The position numbers and the translations under genes were made by a program. Source: CAZFGK01 sp964518635 (GTDB taxonomy: Bacteria; Zixibacteria; MSB-5A5; GN15; FEB-12). From it: a stretch of DNA of 64,000 nt. Positions 42,297 through 51,423 of this stretch are shown here, piece by piece. The notes beneath the pieces were generated by a model, which ran no database searches, was not told the DNA's origin, and worked only from the letters and a program-made list of their open reading frames with translations. Positions within the stretch are counted from its first letter, which is position 1. Each line of letters begins with the position of its first letter. Location: NCBI GenBank assembly GCA_964518635.1, contig CAZFGK010000015.1:1-64000 (forward strand), read 5' to 3'.

Positions 42297-44201
42297 ATGT
42301 TAACCTCTCGAATCTCCCGCCCGGCCTTTATAATGATGGCCAGCCTTGCCTGCGGCATGCTCTGGCTGTGTGGCGCACAAGATACCTCGGCGCAGAGTAA
42401 AGCGGTTCCGAAACGGTCGGAAATTGCCGAAAAGTATCGCTGGGACTTGACTACTTTTTATGCCAATGACGCGGGCTGGGAGAAGGAATTCGAATATCTC
42501 GACGGTCGTCTGAAAGATTTTGACAGCTACAAGGGGAAGCTTGGGGAGTCGACCGGAAATCTCGAAAAGCTCATGCTCATGAATGACACCCTCGACAAGA
42601 TCATGTCGAATCTCTATGTCTATGCCAATCTCCGCCTTGATGAAGACCGTCAGCAGAACGGACCGCAGGAGATGGCCGGCAAAGTGGGTGGTCTCTATGC
42701 CCGGTATAGTGAAGCAACCTCATTCATAACCCCCGAACTTCTTTCCCTTCCTCCAGATTATCTCACCAAGGCAGTGGCAAATCAGCCCGGTTTGAAAATC
42801 TATGACCACTATTTCAAAAATATGGTGCGTACGAAAGCCCATACCCTGAGCGAACGGGAGGAAGAGCTTCTCGCCATGGCCTCTTCGGCAATGCGCGGTC
42901 ATGAGAATACATTCGAAATGGCCACCACCGCCGATATGCGCTGGGGGACCGTGAAAGATGAAAAAGGGGAAGAAATCCAACTAACCCGCGAACGCTACGT
43001 CTCCCTTCTCGAATCTCCTGATCGTCGCGTCCGCCGGGATGCCAACCGTGTCTACAACGAAGCGTTCGAAAAAAGGGCCAACACTCTCGCTTCTACATTG
43101 GCCGGTTCGGTCAAAGCCGACTATTTTCAGGCAAAGGCACGTGGCTACAAGTCGACACTCGAAATGAAACTCGATGGCGACAATATTCCCGAATCAGTCT
43201 TCCGTTCATTGGTCTCTGCGGTGAATGCGAATCTCGCACCGCTGCATCGTTATGTCGCACTGCGCAAGAAGGCATTAAACCTTGATACGATTCAGCCCTT
43301 CGATCTTGATGCCCCGCTGGTTGACGATCCGGCTGCGAACTACCCGTATGAAAAAGGTGTCGAGATGGTCCTCGGCGGACTCGCACCAATGGGGAAGCAG
43401 TATGTCACTGATATGCAGAACGGTTTCAATGCACGCTGGGTTGATGTCTACGAGACCGAAGGAAAAGCAACCGGCGCCTATCAGTGGGGAACATACACTT
43501 CGCATCCATGTCTGCTCATGAACTACAACGGTACACTCGAGTCGGTTTTCACCCTTGGTCATGAGATGGGACATGCCATGCACTCCTTCTACACCAATAA
43601 GCAGGAGCCCAATCTCTATTCCGGGCATTACATCTTTACTGCCGAAGTTGCCTCCACCTGCAACGAAGCAGTGATGATGAAAGACCTGATGTCCCGAATC
43701 AAGAACCCGGATGAGAAGATCGTTCTCATCGACTACTACATCGATCAGATCATGGGGACATTTTACACCCAAGTGGCATTTTCAGAATTCGAACTGGCGA
43801 TCCATGATGAAATCGCCAACGGAGGCGCACTCAGCACCGAGTTCGTTCGCAAGACCTGGCGGGATATTTACCAGAAGTACTGGGGACCGGAGATGTTCAT
43901 CAATGAATACAACGACATGACCGGTCTTCGTATTGGACATTTCTACAGCTCCTACTATGTCTATCAGTACGCGACCTGTTATGCCGCGGCGCAGGCACTC
44001 TCTGAGAAGATCATGAAGGACGGGAAGAAGTTCCTGCCGACCTATATGAACTTCCTTGGAACTGGTCGTTCGAAATATCCGGTGGATGTACTGAAAGCCG
44101 CAGGAGTTGATATGACCACCGCCGAACCGGTCAATGCAGTGCTTCGGATTTTTGATAATCTGGTGACAGAGTTAGAGAAGGCAATCGCTCAGAAGAGTTG
44201 A
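42297..44201 (+). CDS. pepF: M3-family oligoendopeptidase F, exported
   Basis: 634 residues from the ATG at 42297, which has AAGGAG 7 bp upstream and starts a signal peptide (hydrophobic core MMASLACGMLWLC, then DTSAQ); earlier in-frame starts are rejected. The zinc site LGHEMGHAMHSFY (HExxH) with the downstream Glu (AEVASTCNEAVM) is intact. Typical PepF is about 600 residues and cytoplasmic; the signal suggests this one works in the periplasm on peptides. A small GCCGC/GCGGC hairpin (42269-42283) precedes the RBS. Confidence 0.9.
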   Translation: MLTSRISRPAFIMMASLACGMLWLCGAQDTSAQSKAVPKRSEIAEKYRWDLTTFYANDAGWEKEFEYLDGRLKDFDSYKGKLGESTGNLEKLMLMNDTLDKIMSNLYVYANLRLDEDRQQNGPQEMAGKVGGLYARYSEATSFITPELLSLPPDYLTKAVANQPGLKIYDHYFKNMVRTKAHTLSEREEELLAMASSAMRGHENTFEMATTADMRWGTVKDEKGEEIQLTRERYVSLLESPDRRVRRDANRVYNEAFEKRANTLASTLAGSVKADYFQAKARGYKSTLEMKLDGDNIPESVFRSLVSAVNANLAPLHRYVALRKKALNLDTIQPFDLDAPLVDDPAANYPYEKGVEMVLGGLAPMGKQYVTDMQNGFNARWVDVYETEGKATGAYQWGTYTSHPCLLMNYNGTLESVFTLGHEMGHAMHSFYTNKQEPNLYSGHYIFTAEVASTCNEAVMMKDLMSRIKNPDEKIVLIDYYIDQIMGTFYTQVAFSEFELAIHDEIANGGALSTEFVRKTWRDIYQKYWGPEMFINEYNDMTGLRIGHFYSSYYVYQYATCYAAAQALSEKIMKDGKKFLPTYMNFLGTGRSKYPVDVLKAAGVDMTTAEPVNAVLRIFDNLVTELEKAIAQKS

Positions 44202-44229
44202 GTGATTCGTACATACTTGGTTTTACAAG

Positions 44230-44260
44230 ACGGTCGCAGTTACCTGCGGCCGTTTTTGTT
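44230..44260 (+). terminator. terminator of the oligopeptidase gene
   Basis: ACGGTCGCAG / CTGCGGCCGT stem around a TTAC loop, followed by TTTTTGTTTT; begins 28 bp after the stop codon. Confidence 0.85.
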
Positions 44261-44262
44261 TT

Positions 44263-44844
44263 CTAGTCAACCCGTGTCGGTCTTCGTTCGAGTGATTCTA
44301 CCACGGTCTGCGGTGCAATCCTTGTCAGAACCAGCACCATGATCGCCGCCAGCAGACTCCCGATTGCGGCCCCCACGATCACATCGGCGGGGTAGTGCAC
44401 ACCGACCGCAATCCGGCTGTAGGCAACAAGGACTGCTCCGATCATGATCAGCCATCGCCAGCGAGAGAAGAGCATCGCGAAAAACACCGCCTGAGCAAAG
44501 CTGTTGACCGCATGCGACGACGGCATCGACTTCCCAGCACCACAACCTACAAGCAGATGGATATCGGTCATCGTCTGGCAGGGACGAGAGCGATTAATCA
44601 ATGGCTTGAGAATTCTCGACGAGGTCACATCCGAAAGTCCAACGAGCAACAGGGCAGATAATGCGATCAGCCGGAATCGTTTGAAATTTGCGAACAGCAA
44701 GATGACTAACAACACGGCAAAAAGAATGCGAAGGAACCAGTCGTTTGTGATGATCGGCATGACCGTATCAAAGAACGGATTGGCGAGTTCGATATTCAAA
44801 TAGCGAAAAAGACGAGTATCAAGAGCGGCGAGTTGTTCAAGCAT
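44263..44844 (-). CDS. PAP2-family membrane phosphatase
   Basis: 193 residues with five or six helices and the full three-part acid phosphatase signature: LKPLINRSRP (KxxxxxxRP), MPSSHAVN (PSxH) and SRIAVGVHYPADV (SRxxxxxHxxxD). Dephosphorylates a lipid pyro- or monophosphate at the inner membrane; undecaprenyl pyrophosphate or phosphatidate are usual substrates. It overlaps the preceding YigZ gene by 8 bp, giving a run dprA-like, yigZ, PAP2. Confidence 0.85.
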   Translation of the reverse strand: MLEQLAALDTRLFRYLNIELANPFFDTVMPIITNDWFLRILFAVLLVILLFANFKRFRLIALSALLLVGLSDVTSSRILKPLINRSRPCQTMTDIHLLVGCGAGKSMPSSHAVNSFAQAVFFAMLFSRWRWLIMIGAVLVAYSRIAVGVHYPADVIVGAAIGSLLAAIMVLVLTRIAPQTVVESLERRPTRVD

Positions 44845-45484
44845 GTGGCTGATCCGGTTCTGTCTGATCGAGCTGCTTGAATGTCCCTCTCCCTTGTAGG
44901 AGATCGCTCAACTGAAGAGTAAATGGAATCACTCGTGAGGCGCGCACGATCGCAATTGCCGATGCCCGATCAGTGAACACTTCCTGTATAAGATTCGCTT
45001 CCATACTACTGATAAGTCGTTTCAGCGCACCATAGCGATCGAGCGGTAACTCAATACCGATCTGTTCGGTGAGATAAAGTGTTCGCACGCCGGCATGTTG
45101 CAATGCCTCCTTCGCTACCGCACTGTACGCGCGGACCAGTCCGCCGGTTCCGAGTTTTGTGCCGCCGAAATAGCGTGTGACTACCACTATGGCATTGGTC
45201 ACTCCAGCCGACTTGATCTGATCGGCAATCGGTCGTCCAGCGGTGCCGGAGGGCTCTCCATCATCAGAAAAACGGCTCTCAGTCTGTTTTCCTGCGCCGC
45301 ATTGCCATGCCCAACAATGATGATGTGCGCGATATTCACGAGTTCGAATCTGATCGAGGATGCGGTGGGCTTCCGATTCAACTTCTATTCGTTCAACTTC
45401 GGCAATAAAGCGGGAGCCTTGTTCGGTGATCTCAGCAGATGCCGGAGCAGCGATTTCCAGATAGCTGTCATCCGCCCCAGTCAT
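44837..45484 (-). CDS. YigZ/IMPACT family protein
   Basis: 215 residues, UPF0029. The N-terminal Impact domain shows AHHHCWAW, SDDGEPSGTAGRPI and VTRYFGGTKLGTGGLVRAY, the family's most conserved stretches; a C-terminal DUF1949-like domain follows. Members have been linked to ribosome or peptide handling, without settled function. Starts at ATG overlapping the upstream TAA (TAATG). Confidence 0.88.
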   Translation of the reverse strand: MTGADDSYLEIAAPASAEITEQGSRFIAEVERIEVESEAHRILDQIRTREYRAHHHCWAWQCGAGKQTESRFSDDGEPSGTAGRPIADQIKSAGVTNAIVVVTRYFGGTKLGTGGLVRAYSAVAKEALQHAGVRTLYLTEQIGIELPLDRYGALKRLISSMEANLIQEVFTDRASAIAIVRASRVIPFTLQLSDLLQGRGTFKQLDQTEPDQPHA

Positions 45485-46389
45485 TACACCAGCACTTTCA
45501 GCAGAACATCGAGTCTGGAAGGAAACTCTATCGGAATCACCCCGCTTTTCTCTCCAACCCGACGAATATCATGATCAATCAGCTCCGGAGATTTCGGATC
45601 AGTGAGAAAGAAACAGAGCTTCCCGATCTGTTCGCAGTATGCCATCATGTCGATCACTTCTTTATCATCGTGATGACATTCGATCACGGCGACCGCATCG
45701 GATAGACCGGCAATGAGCCTGTTCGACTCTTCATATTCTGATGCTGAGCTATTCTCTCGTTTGAGATGCTCAGTCACCAGCAATCCGCCGGCGATCAACT
45801 CTTTGTACAATAAATGCAGGTCTTCAGAAAGGGGCTTGTCGATCGCAGTATCGGTGACTGCAGTCAAAGGGATCTCTTTGGTTGTCGCAGCAAGAATGAC
45901 TGATGCATCAATCCCTCCTCTGAGCGATGTGGTCAGCGAAATATGATGTGCACTCAGCTGACGCACACACTCCGCTGCGAGTGCCATGCCTGATTGCGAT
46001 CCGATAGCAGAACCAACCAGCGCGAGTGTCGGTCTTGCGGTGAATTCGAGCGTCCCGCGCTGGAAATAGATCATCGGTGGATCGTTCAGTTCGGTCAAAG
46101 TTACCCGGTAGCCGTCATCATAGCGGCAGATCACCTTGATCCCTTGAGTAGCCAGTACGGTCTCGAGCTGTCGTGCCTGATCTAGATGTTGGCTGCATTC
46201 CTCGATCAGTCGTCGCTGTTCTTTGGTAAGCCCTTCTACCTTCGCCAGGTCTTCTGAATCAGCGAAATAGATTTCATCGAGTGAGCCGAACGACGCCAGT
46301 AAATGATCAAACAGCCGAGGGGTGACACGTCCAAAGGTCGACAGGGCGAGCATACGGACGCCGACGGAATAGGGTGCGAGATCAAGCAT
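45484..46389 (-). CDS. divergent DprA/Smf-like protein
   Basis: 301 residues from ATG 46389 (an upstream ATG at 46443 is possible). The N-terminal helical part and the Rossmann region in the order ALVGSAIGSQSG, TTSLRGGIDAS, LLVTEH, ESNRLIAGLSDAVAVIE follow DprA, which loads RecA on incoming DNA. But SGLARGID is TSLRGGID, the usual FPxRNR is EESNR, and the SGAL that follows is absent. It is a DprA relative that may have lost or changed the DNA-binding function. Confidence 0.7.
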   Translation of the reverse strand: MLDLAPYSVGVRMLALSTFGRVTPRLFDHLLASFGSLDEIYFADSEDLAKVEGLTKEQRRLIEECSQHLDQARQLETVLATQGIKVICRYDDGYRVTLTELNDPPMIYFQRGTLEFTARPTLALVGSAIGSQSGMALAAECVRQLSAHHISLTTSLRGGIDASVILAATTKEIPLTAVTDTAIDKPLSEDLHLLYKELIAGGLLVTEHLKRENSSASEYEESNRLIAGLSDAVAVIECHHDDKEVIDMMAYCEQIGKLCFFLTDPKSPELIDHDIRRVGEKSGVIPIEFPSRLDVLLKVLV

Positions 46390-46489
46390 GACCCCATGAT
46401 AAGGGGGAATGAACAAGTCAACAATTGCCAGTTGTGGCTGCACGCAACAGAGTTGAATCTGTGACCCTACTGGTCTATACTATCGTCGT

Positions 46490-47344
46490 ATGCAACTTAC
46501 CAGACATCCATTTTCGATTTTCATTCTTGTCTCGTTCACATTCATAGTTGGCTGTTTTGATACCGTGCAATCGTTGGTTGCCGATGCCCGTGAAGCATAC
46601 GAGCGCAAGGACTATCAAGAGGCACGGGGATTACTCAATCGGGCACTTCTCAAGGATCCATCCGATAAAGATGCATTGGTCTGGATGGGGCAAACTTTTC
46701 GACGAGAATCGCAGTATGATTCCGCGCTTTTCTATCTGAAACGGGCGGATATTCTCTATCCCAAGGATCGTGATCTCAATCTGATCCTGTATGAAGTCGC
46801 CTATGCCATGCAGGACTGGAAAGTGGCAATCGGGGCGACGCTGACGCTGATCGGTACGGGTGATCCACAGGAGCAGCATTATGCCCGTCTCTCTGAACTC
46901 TGGGATCGAGAGGAGCACCCGTATAACGCATTCTTCTGGCTGAAAAAGCTTATGGCCACGACTGAGCCGAAACGTGAGATGTATATCACTGCCGCCAGAT
47001 TGTCGGCGCAGTGTGATTCACCGGCACAGGCACTGGTCTATCTCGATACGGCGATCATGAAGTTCGGGAGTGATCCGGAATTGCAGATGAATCGAGCGGT
47101 CTATCTGACCGAAAGTAATCGCCTTCCTCAGGCGGAGATTATTTTTCGCGACCTGCTCAAGTCGGATTCTCTCAATCCGCTCAACTATTTGAATCTGGCC
47201 CACAATCTTTCAGAACAAAAAAGCCGTGTGAAACTGACCGAGGCACTCAAACTCTATCGGGAAGTCCAACCCCGGGTCAGTGCTCGATACGGCGTAGACT
47301 CCCTGATGAAGGTCGTTGAAAGCACACTGACCACCTTCAAATAG
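46490..47344 (+). CDS. TPR lipoprotein
   Basis: 284 residues with a lipoprotein signal (lipobox TFIVGC, Cys near residue 22). The mature part is a series of tetratricopeptide-like helix pairs: AREAYERKDYQEARGLLNRAL, ALVWMGQTFRRESQYDSALF and further units to the C-terminus. It may scaffold an envelope complex; partner unknown. Divergent from the DprA-like gene. Confidence 0.8.
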   Translation: MQLTRHPFSIFILVSFTFIVGCFDTVQSLVADAREAYERKDYQEARGLLNRALLKDPSDKDALVWMGQTFRRESQYDSALFYLKRADILYPKDRDLNLILYEVAYAMQDWKVAIGATLTLIGTGDPQEQHYARLSELWDREEHPYNAFFWLKKLMATTEPKREMYITAARLSAQCDSPAQALVYLDTAIMKFGSDPELQMNRAVYLTESNRLPQAEIIFRDLLKSDSLNPLNYLNLAHNLSEQKSRVKLTEALKLYREVQPRVSARYGVDSLMKVVESTLTTFK

Positions 47345-47452
47345 TCTCCTGAGCATTGCGGGATAAAGAATTGAGGGTTCTTAGCCATATTTCTTCGATA
47401 TCACTTGGGATGAATGTTTTAGTCTGATTCTGGTAGTTTGTCTAAAAAGTAC

Positions 47453-47490
47453 CCAAAAAACTACCGAGTGAGCCTTGCGACTCACTCGGT
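47453..47490 (-). terminator. strong hairpin terminator, minus strand
   Basis: Perfect 10-bp stem ACCGAGTGAG / CTCACTCGGT with an 8-nt loop; minus-strand reading continues AGTTTTTT. It probably ends transcripts from the minus-strand lipoprotein gene. Confidence 0.75.
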
Positions 47491-47697
47491 GCTGGGCTGT
47501 CCATTACGGACAGAGACAGGAGGGGGTTTGCAAGTATAACCAATCTGAACGCTTCTGGTTTCTTTTTTTTGCGATCTCAGAGATTTTTTTATCACTTTTT
47601 TGACCCCGAATCCGGGCTCAAACAGATGATTACTTTTTTGTCTAAAATCCCATCCTATTTTGGCGGATTCTCGAAGAGTTTCCAGCTTCAGACGCCA

Positions 47698-47731
47698 AGC
47701 CGGAGTTAAACCATTCAGTTTAACTCCGGCT
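47698..47731. repeat. perfect 13-bp inverted repeat
   Basis: AGCCGGAGTTAAA and TTTAACTCCGGCT around an 8-nt loop, 22 bp after the lipoprotein stop. No T-tract follows, so it may protect mRNA ends or act together with the terminator at 47453. Confidence 0.6.
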
Positions 47732-47752
47732 GGCGAATCAGCTTACTTCAGT

Positions 47753-48925
47753 TCAGCTCTGACCGGAATCATCGTCGGACTCTTCTTCGTTCTCATCTTC
47801 GAAGTAGTCATCCGAACCGGTGTTCGCACTATCAGAGGGACACTTGATTTTCCATCTTCCTTCCAGGAAACCAGTCTGCAATTCTGTCGATCCGCAGAAG
47901 TGTCCTTTCAATTCTCCAATTGGAAGTCCCTGCCCGTTGAAGATGCCGCCTTCGAATCGTCCGGCAAATCGCGGATGAGCGGAGTCACCTTCATTTCTTA
48001 TCTCATAGCGTCCGCGCAGCAGTCCTTCGAAGTTGCCGCTGACATCAATCCATTTGCCGAAGAAGGTCTTGTTACCAAGAGAGTCTTCACCAAGATGACC
48101 ACGGAATGAACCAGCGGCGAAACCGCGTGGGTCAAGCCACATCCCACGTAAGACATACAGACCGGAATCATTCAAACCAAACTGACCAGCAAGAATTCCA
48201 CGCGGGCATCGCTGCGCCAGATGACGAACACTATTGATCGAGACTGAAAGGCCGTCTCCAAGATCAATCACCGTGTCGAGCTGAGCGAGCTGACGTTCAC
48301 TCAATTCAATTGTAAACGGTGCGGTTTCGAAACGAACGCGTACCGGTTCAGGGCGGACGGTGTCAATCACCATTGAAGTATCAGTTCCGGTACTGTCGAT
48401 CACATAGGTAGTATCAATCGTAGGACGAACTGGCGGGACGACCAGATCAATCGCGAGGCCGTCATGATGTGGGCGTGTTTTCGAAACCCATTCGATCACT
48501 CGACGATCGACACGCGGTTTTACAAAATCCCCATCTTCAAATCTGAGAATTCGTTTTGCCACAAGCGCGCCGCGATTGGTGCTCAGTGAGCCATCCCAGA
48601 CCGTTGGAGTTGCGACCGTCGAATCAAAGGTCAGATGCCCCCAGACAAAACGGAGATGATAGACTCCAGCTCCGGGAAGCTGATGCCAGCCGTTGATCTC
48701 GCCATTCGACTGCATTGGATCATTCGCACTCGCTTCCGAGGCAGCCATCTCGGTGAGGCCGTCATCCGCAAACTGCGGAGATTCGGGGGCAGCGGTGTAG
48801 CCACCGAATTGTGCGGCAAGGTCGGCATTGTCGTTTGAGGTATCAGATGTAGTCGGGGTCTTAGAGCAACCGGCGACGATCAGCATACTGATCGCGAGGG
48901 CTGCAGAGAGTTTCTTCAAATGCAT
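47753..48925 (-). CDS. lipoprotein with glycine-aromatic repeats and acidic tail
   Basis: 390 residues from the ATG at 48925, preceded by AAAGGAG. Lipobox LIVAGC (Cys near 20). The C-terminal half repeats a G-x-(F/W)-x-G pattern about every 20 residues (LRGMWLDPRGFAAGSFRGHLG; FFGKWIDVSGNFEGLLRGRYE; FAGRFEGGIFNGQ; GELKGHF; GFLEGRWK), like a stacked beta-strand structure; the last 25 residues are highly acidic (Asp/Glu/Ser). I do not recognise the family. Confidence 0.75.
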   Translation of the reverse strand: MHLKKLSAALAISMLIVAGCSKTPTTSDTSNDNADLAAQFGGYTAAPESPQFADDGLTEMAASEASANDPMQSNGEINGWHQLPGAGVYHLRFVWGHLTFDSTVATPTVWDGSLSTNRGALVAKRILRFEDGDFVKPRVDRRVIEWVSKTRPHHDGLAIDLVVPPVRPTIDTTYVIDSTGTDTSMVIDTVRPEPVRVRFETAPFTIELSERQLAQLDTVIDLGDGLSVSINSVRHLAQRCPRGILAGQFGLNDSGLYVLRGMWLDPRGFAAGSFRGHLGEDSLGNKTFFGKWIDVSGNFEGLLRGRYEIRNEGDSAHPRFAGRFEGGIFNGQGLPIGELKGHFCGSTELQTGFLEGRWKIKCPSDSANTGSDDYFEDENEEESDDDSGQS

Positions 48926-49157
48926 GTTCTGCTCCTTTCGGATAAAGTTCATTGAATCGGGCAGATAGATATCAATCGGAATGCCGGAGTGAAATGTATC
49001 AATGAAGTTGTTACTGGGAAATAACTTATGAGAGACGAGCCAGGTCAGCTCTCGTACCATCCGGTACAAAAATCCAGTCCGAGTTCAACCGGAATGTGCA
49101 GGCTGAACCCGTTTGGTACAGATTCAACGGACGCCTGTAAGCAGCCGTTCAGAACAT

Positions 49158-50090
49158 CTACTCAAGTGGGCCGAGAATCTTCCAAAGTTTTCCATCATGT
49201 TTTTTCAGGAGTACAATCGCGTCGACGGCCGATACATTTTTTCGATGCATCACTAGTGCGACTTTGACCGATCCATTAGCACGCTGAATCAGATCCTCCG
49301 CCTCTTCCAATGAGCAGCCGAGCAGTTCGATGAGAATCTTTCGTGAACGGGCGGCAAGTTTCGCAGAACGGGCAACCAGATCGACCATTCGATTACCGTA
49401 GGTCTTCCCATTCAGGATCATCGCCGTGGTCGAGATCATATTGAGTACGAGTTTTTGCGCAGTTCCCGATTTCATACGGGTCGAACCAGTGATCACTTCC
49501 GGTCCGACCGGGATGACAATCGGAATAGTCCTGGCGGGAATTTGCGCGACGGGATCATTGCACAGAATCAAGTATGTCCCGCAACCGATCTGATCGGCAT
49601 AGGCAACTCCGGCAAGTGTATAGGGAGTACGAGTGGAAGCCGCAATACCGATGACCAGATCAGAAGCTGAGAGAGCATGTTCTTTGAGATGAACTATTGC
49701 CGCTTGCTCGTCATCTTCGACACCTTCAGCCGAGGCAATCAAAGTCGAATATCCACCAGCAATCAGACCGACAATCTGCGATGGATCAGAACCAAAGGTC
49801 GGAGGGCATTCGGCGGCATCCAGTACGCCAAGACGTCCCGATGTTCCTGCACCGATATAAAAGACTCTCCCCCCAGAGCGCAGAGTTTCAGCGAATTGCT
49901 CAGCTGCCTTTGCGATGATTGGAAGGTGTGCGGCAATAGCAGCCGGAACGGTCTGATCTTCTGTATTGATCAGCTTGCAGATTTCGAGAGCGGAGAGTTG
50001 GTCAATTTTTCGGGTACGAGGATTGACCGACTCGGTAGCAAGTCGATCAAGCTGCGAAAGTAATGATTGTGATGGAGAATCCTGACTCAT
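49158..50090 (-). CDS. murQ: N-acetylmuramic acid 6-phosphate etherase
   Basis: 310 residues. SIS-domain enzyme that removes lactate from MurNAc-6-P in peptidoglycan recycling. IGAGTSGRLGVLDAAECPPTFG, the IGIAASTRTPY and GSTRMKSGTAQKLVLN segments are diagnostic. No other recycling gene (anmK, nagA) is nearby. Single gene, minus strand. Confidence 0.94.
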   Translation of the reverse strand: MSQDSPSQSLLSQLDRLATESVNPRTRKIDQLSALEICKLINTEDQTVPAAIAAHLPIIAKAAEQFAETLRSGGRVFYIGAGTSGRLGVLDAAECPPTFGSDPSQIVGLIAGGYSTLIASAEGVEDDEQAAIVHLKEHALSASDLVIGIAASTRTPYTLAGVAYADQIGCGTYLILCNDPVAQIPARTIPIVIPVGPEVITGSTRMKSGTAQKLVLNMISTTAMILNGKTYGNRMVDLVARSAKLAARSRKILIELLGCSLEEAEDLIQRANGSVKVALVMHRKNVSAVDAIVLLKKHDGKLWKILGPLE

Positions 50091-50168
50091 TGATGCAGTC
50101 TAGAGCATGAACGAAGTGGGAACAATCTTGAATCGAAAATCAACACTGAGTCAGACCAACAGGAAAGA

Positions 50169-51008
50169 TCAAGGCTGAATAACAATGAGAACGGAATCCC
50201 GTCTTGCAATGGAGATGAAACCATATCGTCCGGTGAGATTTGTCAGAGCGATGTTTTGACCAAATTCATCGGGAAGTGGGACAGGCAGGATTTTTCGAGT
50301 AGTCAGGGAATCCGGGGATGCAGCGATGGCGTAGACATAGAGGTCATACCATCCGGTATCTGGATTGACTCCGTCGGTTTGGTAAAACGCCGCCCGATTG
50401 AGCGTTTCGGAAGTCGTTCCGCTGGTCACAAACTGCGAGTAACCGACTCCGGTGTATTTCAGGGGTCGACGAACTGCCGCGATGACATAATTGGTCGTTC
50501 CTGTAGCCCCAGTCCAGGAGAGGATGACCGGTTGGTTCCCGTTCGCAATACGGGAGCCGGGAGCAATACTGGTGATCGAGAATGAGTCGACAGTAGGGAG
50601 ATTGATATCCAGCGTATTTCCTTCAGTATCATCAAAAGCGAAATCAATCAGGCCTGGGAGATAGCGGCGGAAGGTTCCAAATGACTTGTAATAGAGGGAA
50701 TCGGGTGGGGCGAGAAAGACCCGATAAGGGATTACTTCACCATCAAGAACCACCTCTGAATTCCGGTTTGTCGATCCTTCAGTCTGAACTCGGGCGATGG
50801 AATGGGTCAGGTTGAGATCCCGGTTCGAGACCAGGCTTACCCGCAGCTCAGAATCCGCCTGCTCTCTGGGTCTGATCGGACCTGAGCTTTCGCAGCCGAC
50901 GAGAAGACTCAGAGTAGTGCCGATGAGAGCAATCGACTTGATCCAATTGACTCGGCTCGGACGGGAGTGAAGGGCAGGAGTTGGTATCATATCGGGTAGT
51001 ATCGGCAT
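50169..51008 (-). CDS. hypothetical lipoprotein with fibronectin-like segment
   Basis: Up to 279 residues, with a long N-terminal region before a lipobox (SLLVGC, Cys near 40). PVILSWTGATGTTNYVIAAVRR resembles one strand pair of an Fn3-like domain; the rest is beta-rich. The ATG at 50990 would give a more usual signal peptide length. No function is recognisable. Confidence 0.65.
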   Translation of the reverse strand: MPILPDMIPTPALHSRPSRVNWIKSIALIGTTLSLLVGCESSGPIRPREQADSELRVSLVSNRDLNLTHSIARVQTEGSTNRNSEVVLDGEVIPYRVFLAPPDSLYYKSFGTFRRYLPGLIDFAFDDTEGNTLDINLPTVDSFSITSIAPGSRIANGNQPVILSWTGATGTTNYVIAAVRRPLKYTGVGYSQFVTSGTTSETLNRAAFYQTDGVNPDTGWYDLYVYAIAASPDSLTTRKILPVPLPDEFGQNIALTNLTGRYGFISIARRDSVLIVIQP

Positions 51009-51240
51009 ATCGACAGTATAGCTGTAGAGGGATCATTTCGCGGGGTTTTCTGAGTGGACGTTCAGGTCGGGTCGGAAAAGAACAGGACTGAGCCGTTTTG
51101 GGTTGTCTGACGCGCATTTTCTGCTGTTTACGGAATTCTGTCAAAATTTCTAAACAGAGAGAAACCGGGGGTCGTACACCTACCGAGCAGAAAAAGATAC
51201 GGCCCAGCATGGCACCCTAGTCAAACAACAGGCCGTTTCG
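51009..51240. other. intergenic region before the fic cassette
   Basis: No coding frame is supported. A TATACT (minus strand, about 51011-51016) may be the -10 of the lipoprotein gene at 51008. The stretch ends in the terminator at 51241, read in the plus direction, although no plus-strand gene lies upstream. Confidence 0.45.
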
Positions 51241-51286
51241 TACCCCGTGTCGATTCCTCCCCCACAGACACGGGGTATTTTTTTGT
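51241..51286 (+). terminator. intact terminator at the left end of the fic segment
   Basis: TACCCCGTGTC / GACACGGGGTA perfect 11-bp stem, 15-nt loop, then TTTTTTTGT. The loop, right arm and T-tract (51252-51286) are repeated directly at 52601-52636. Confidence 0.85.
51252..51286 (+). repeat. direct repeat flanking fic, left copy
   Basis: GATTCCTCCCCCACAGACAC continuing to GGGGTATTTTTTTGT. It differs from the right copy only by one C in the C-run and one A/G change. Confidence 0.85.
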
Positions 51287-51347
51287 CAATTTCTGTATGC
51301 AGAGCATTGCATGGTTTGGGGCTTGATCCTTTCAAAAGAAGCAATTG

Positions 51348-51413
51348 GATTAAAAGATGTGACCTCATTCTTTAATCTGAGTGATTTGCATTAAAATTCC
51401 TTTAATTAGGAAT
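51348..51413. promoter_or_regulatory. AT-rich inverted repeats before fic
   Basis: GATTAAA (51348-51354) and TTTAATC (51371-51377) are inverted; ATTAAA-ATTCC-TTTAAT (51390-51406) and ATTCCT-TTAATT-AGGAAT (51396-51413) are overlapping perfect palindromes ending 10 bp before the start codon. They are candidate operators controlling fic. Confidence 0.5.
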
Positions 51414-51423
51414 CGTACACGGT

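Larger units (their letters stand above)
47345..47752. other. intergenic region with several hairpins
   Basis: 408 bp without a supported gene. GGTAGTTT (47431-47438 region) can pair with AAACTACC just before the hairpin at 47463, CTGTCC/GGACAG (47497-47513) makes another hairpin, T-rich runs occur at 47561-47590, and a perfect 13-bp inverted repeat lies at 47698-47731. Convergent transcription from both sides suggests mainly termination signals. Confidence 0.5.

Noticed and set aside
51241..51286. tmRNA or tRNA 3' end (TCGATTC near 51250)
   Set aside because: The flanking bases pair as a long terminator stem rather than a 5-bp T-arm, and no acceptor end is present.
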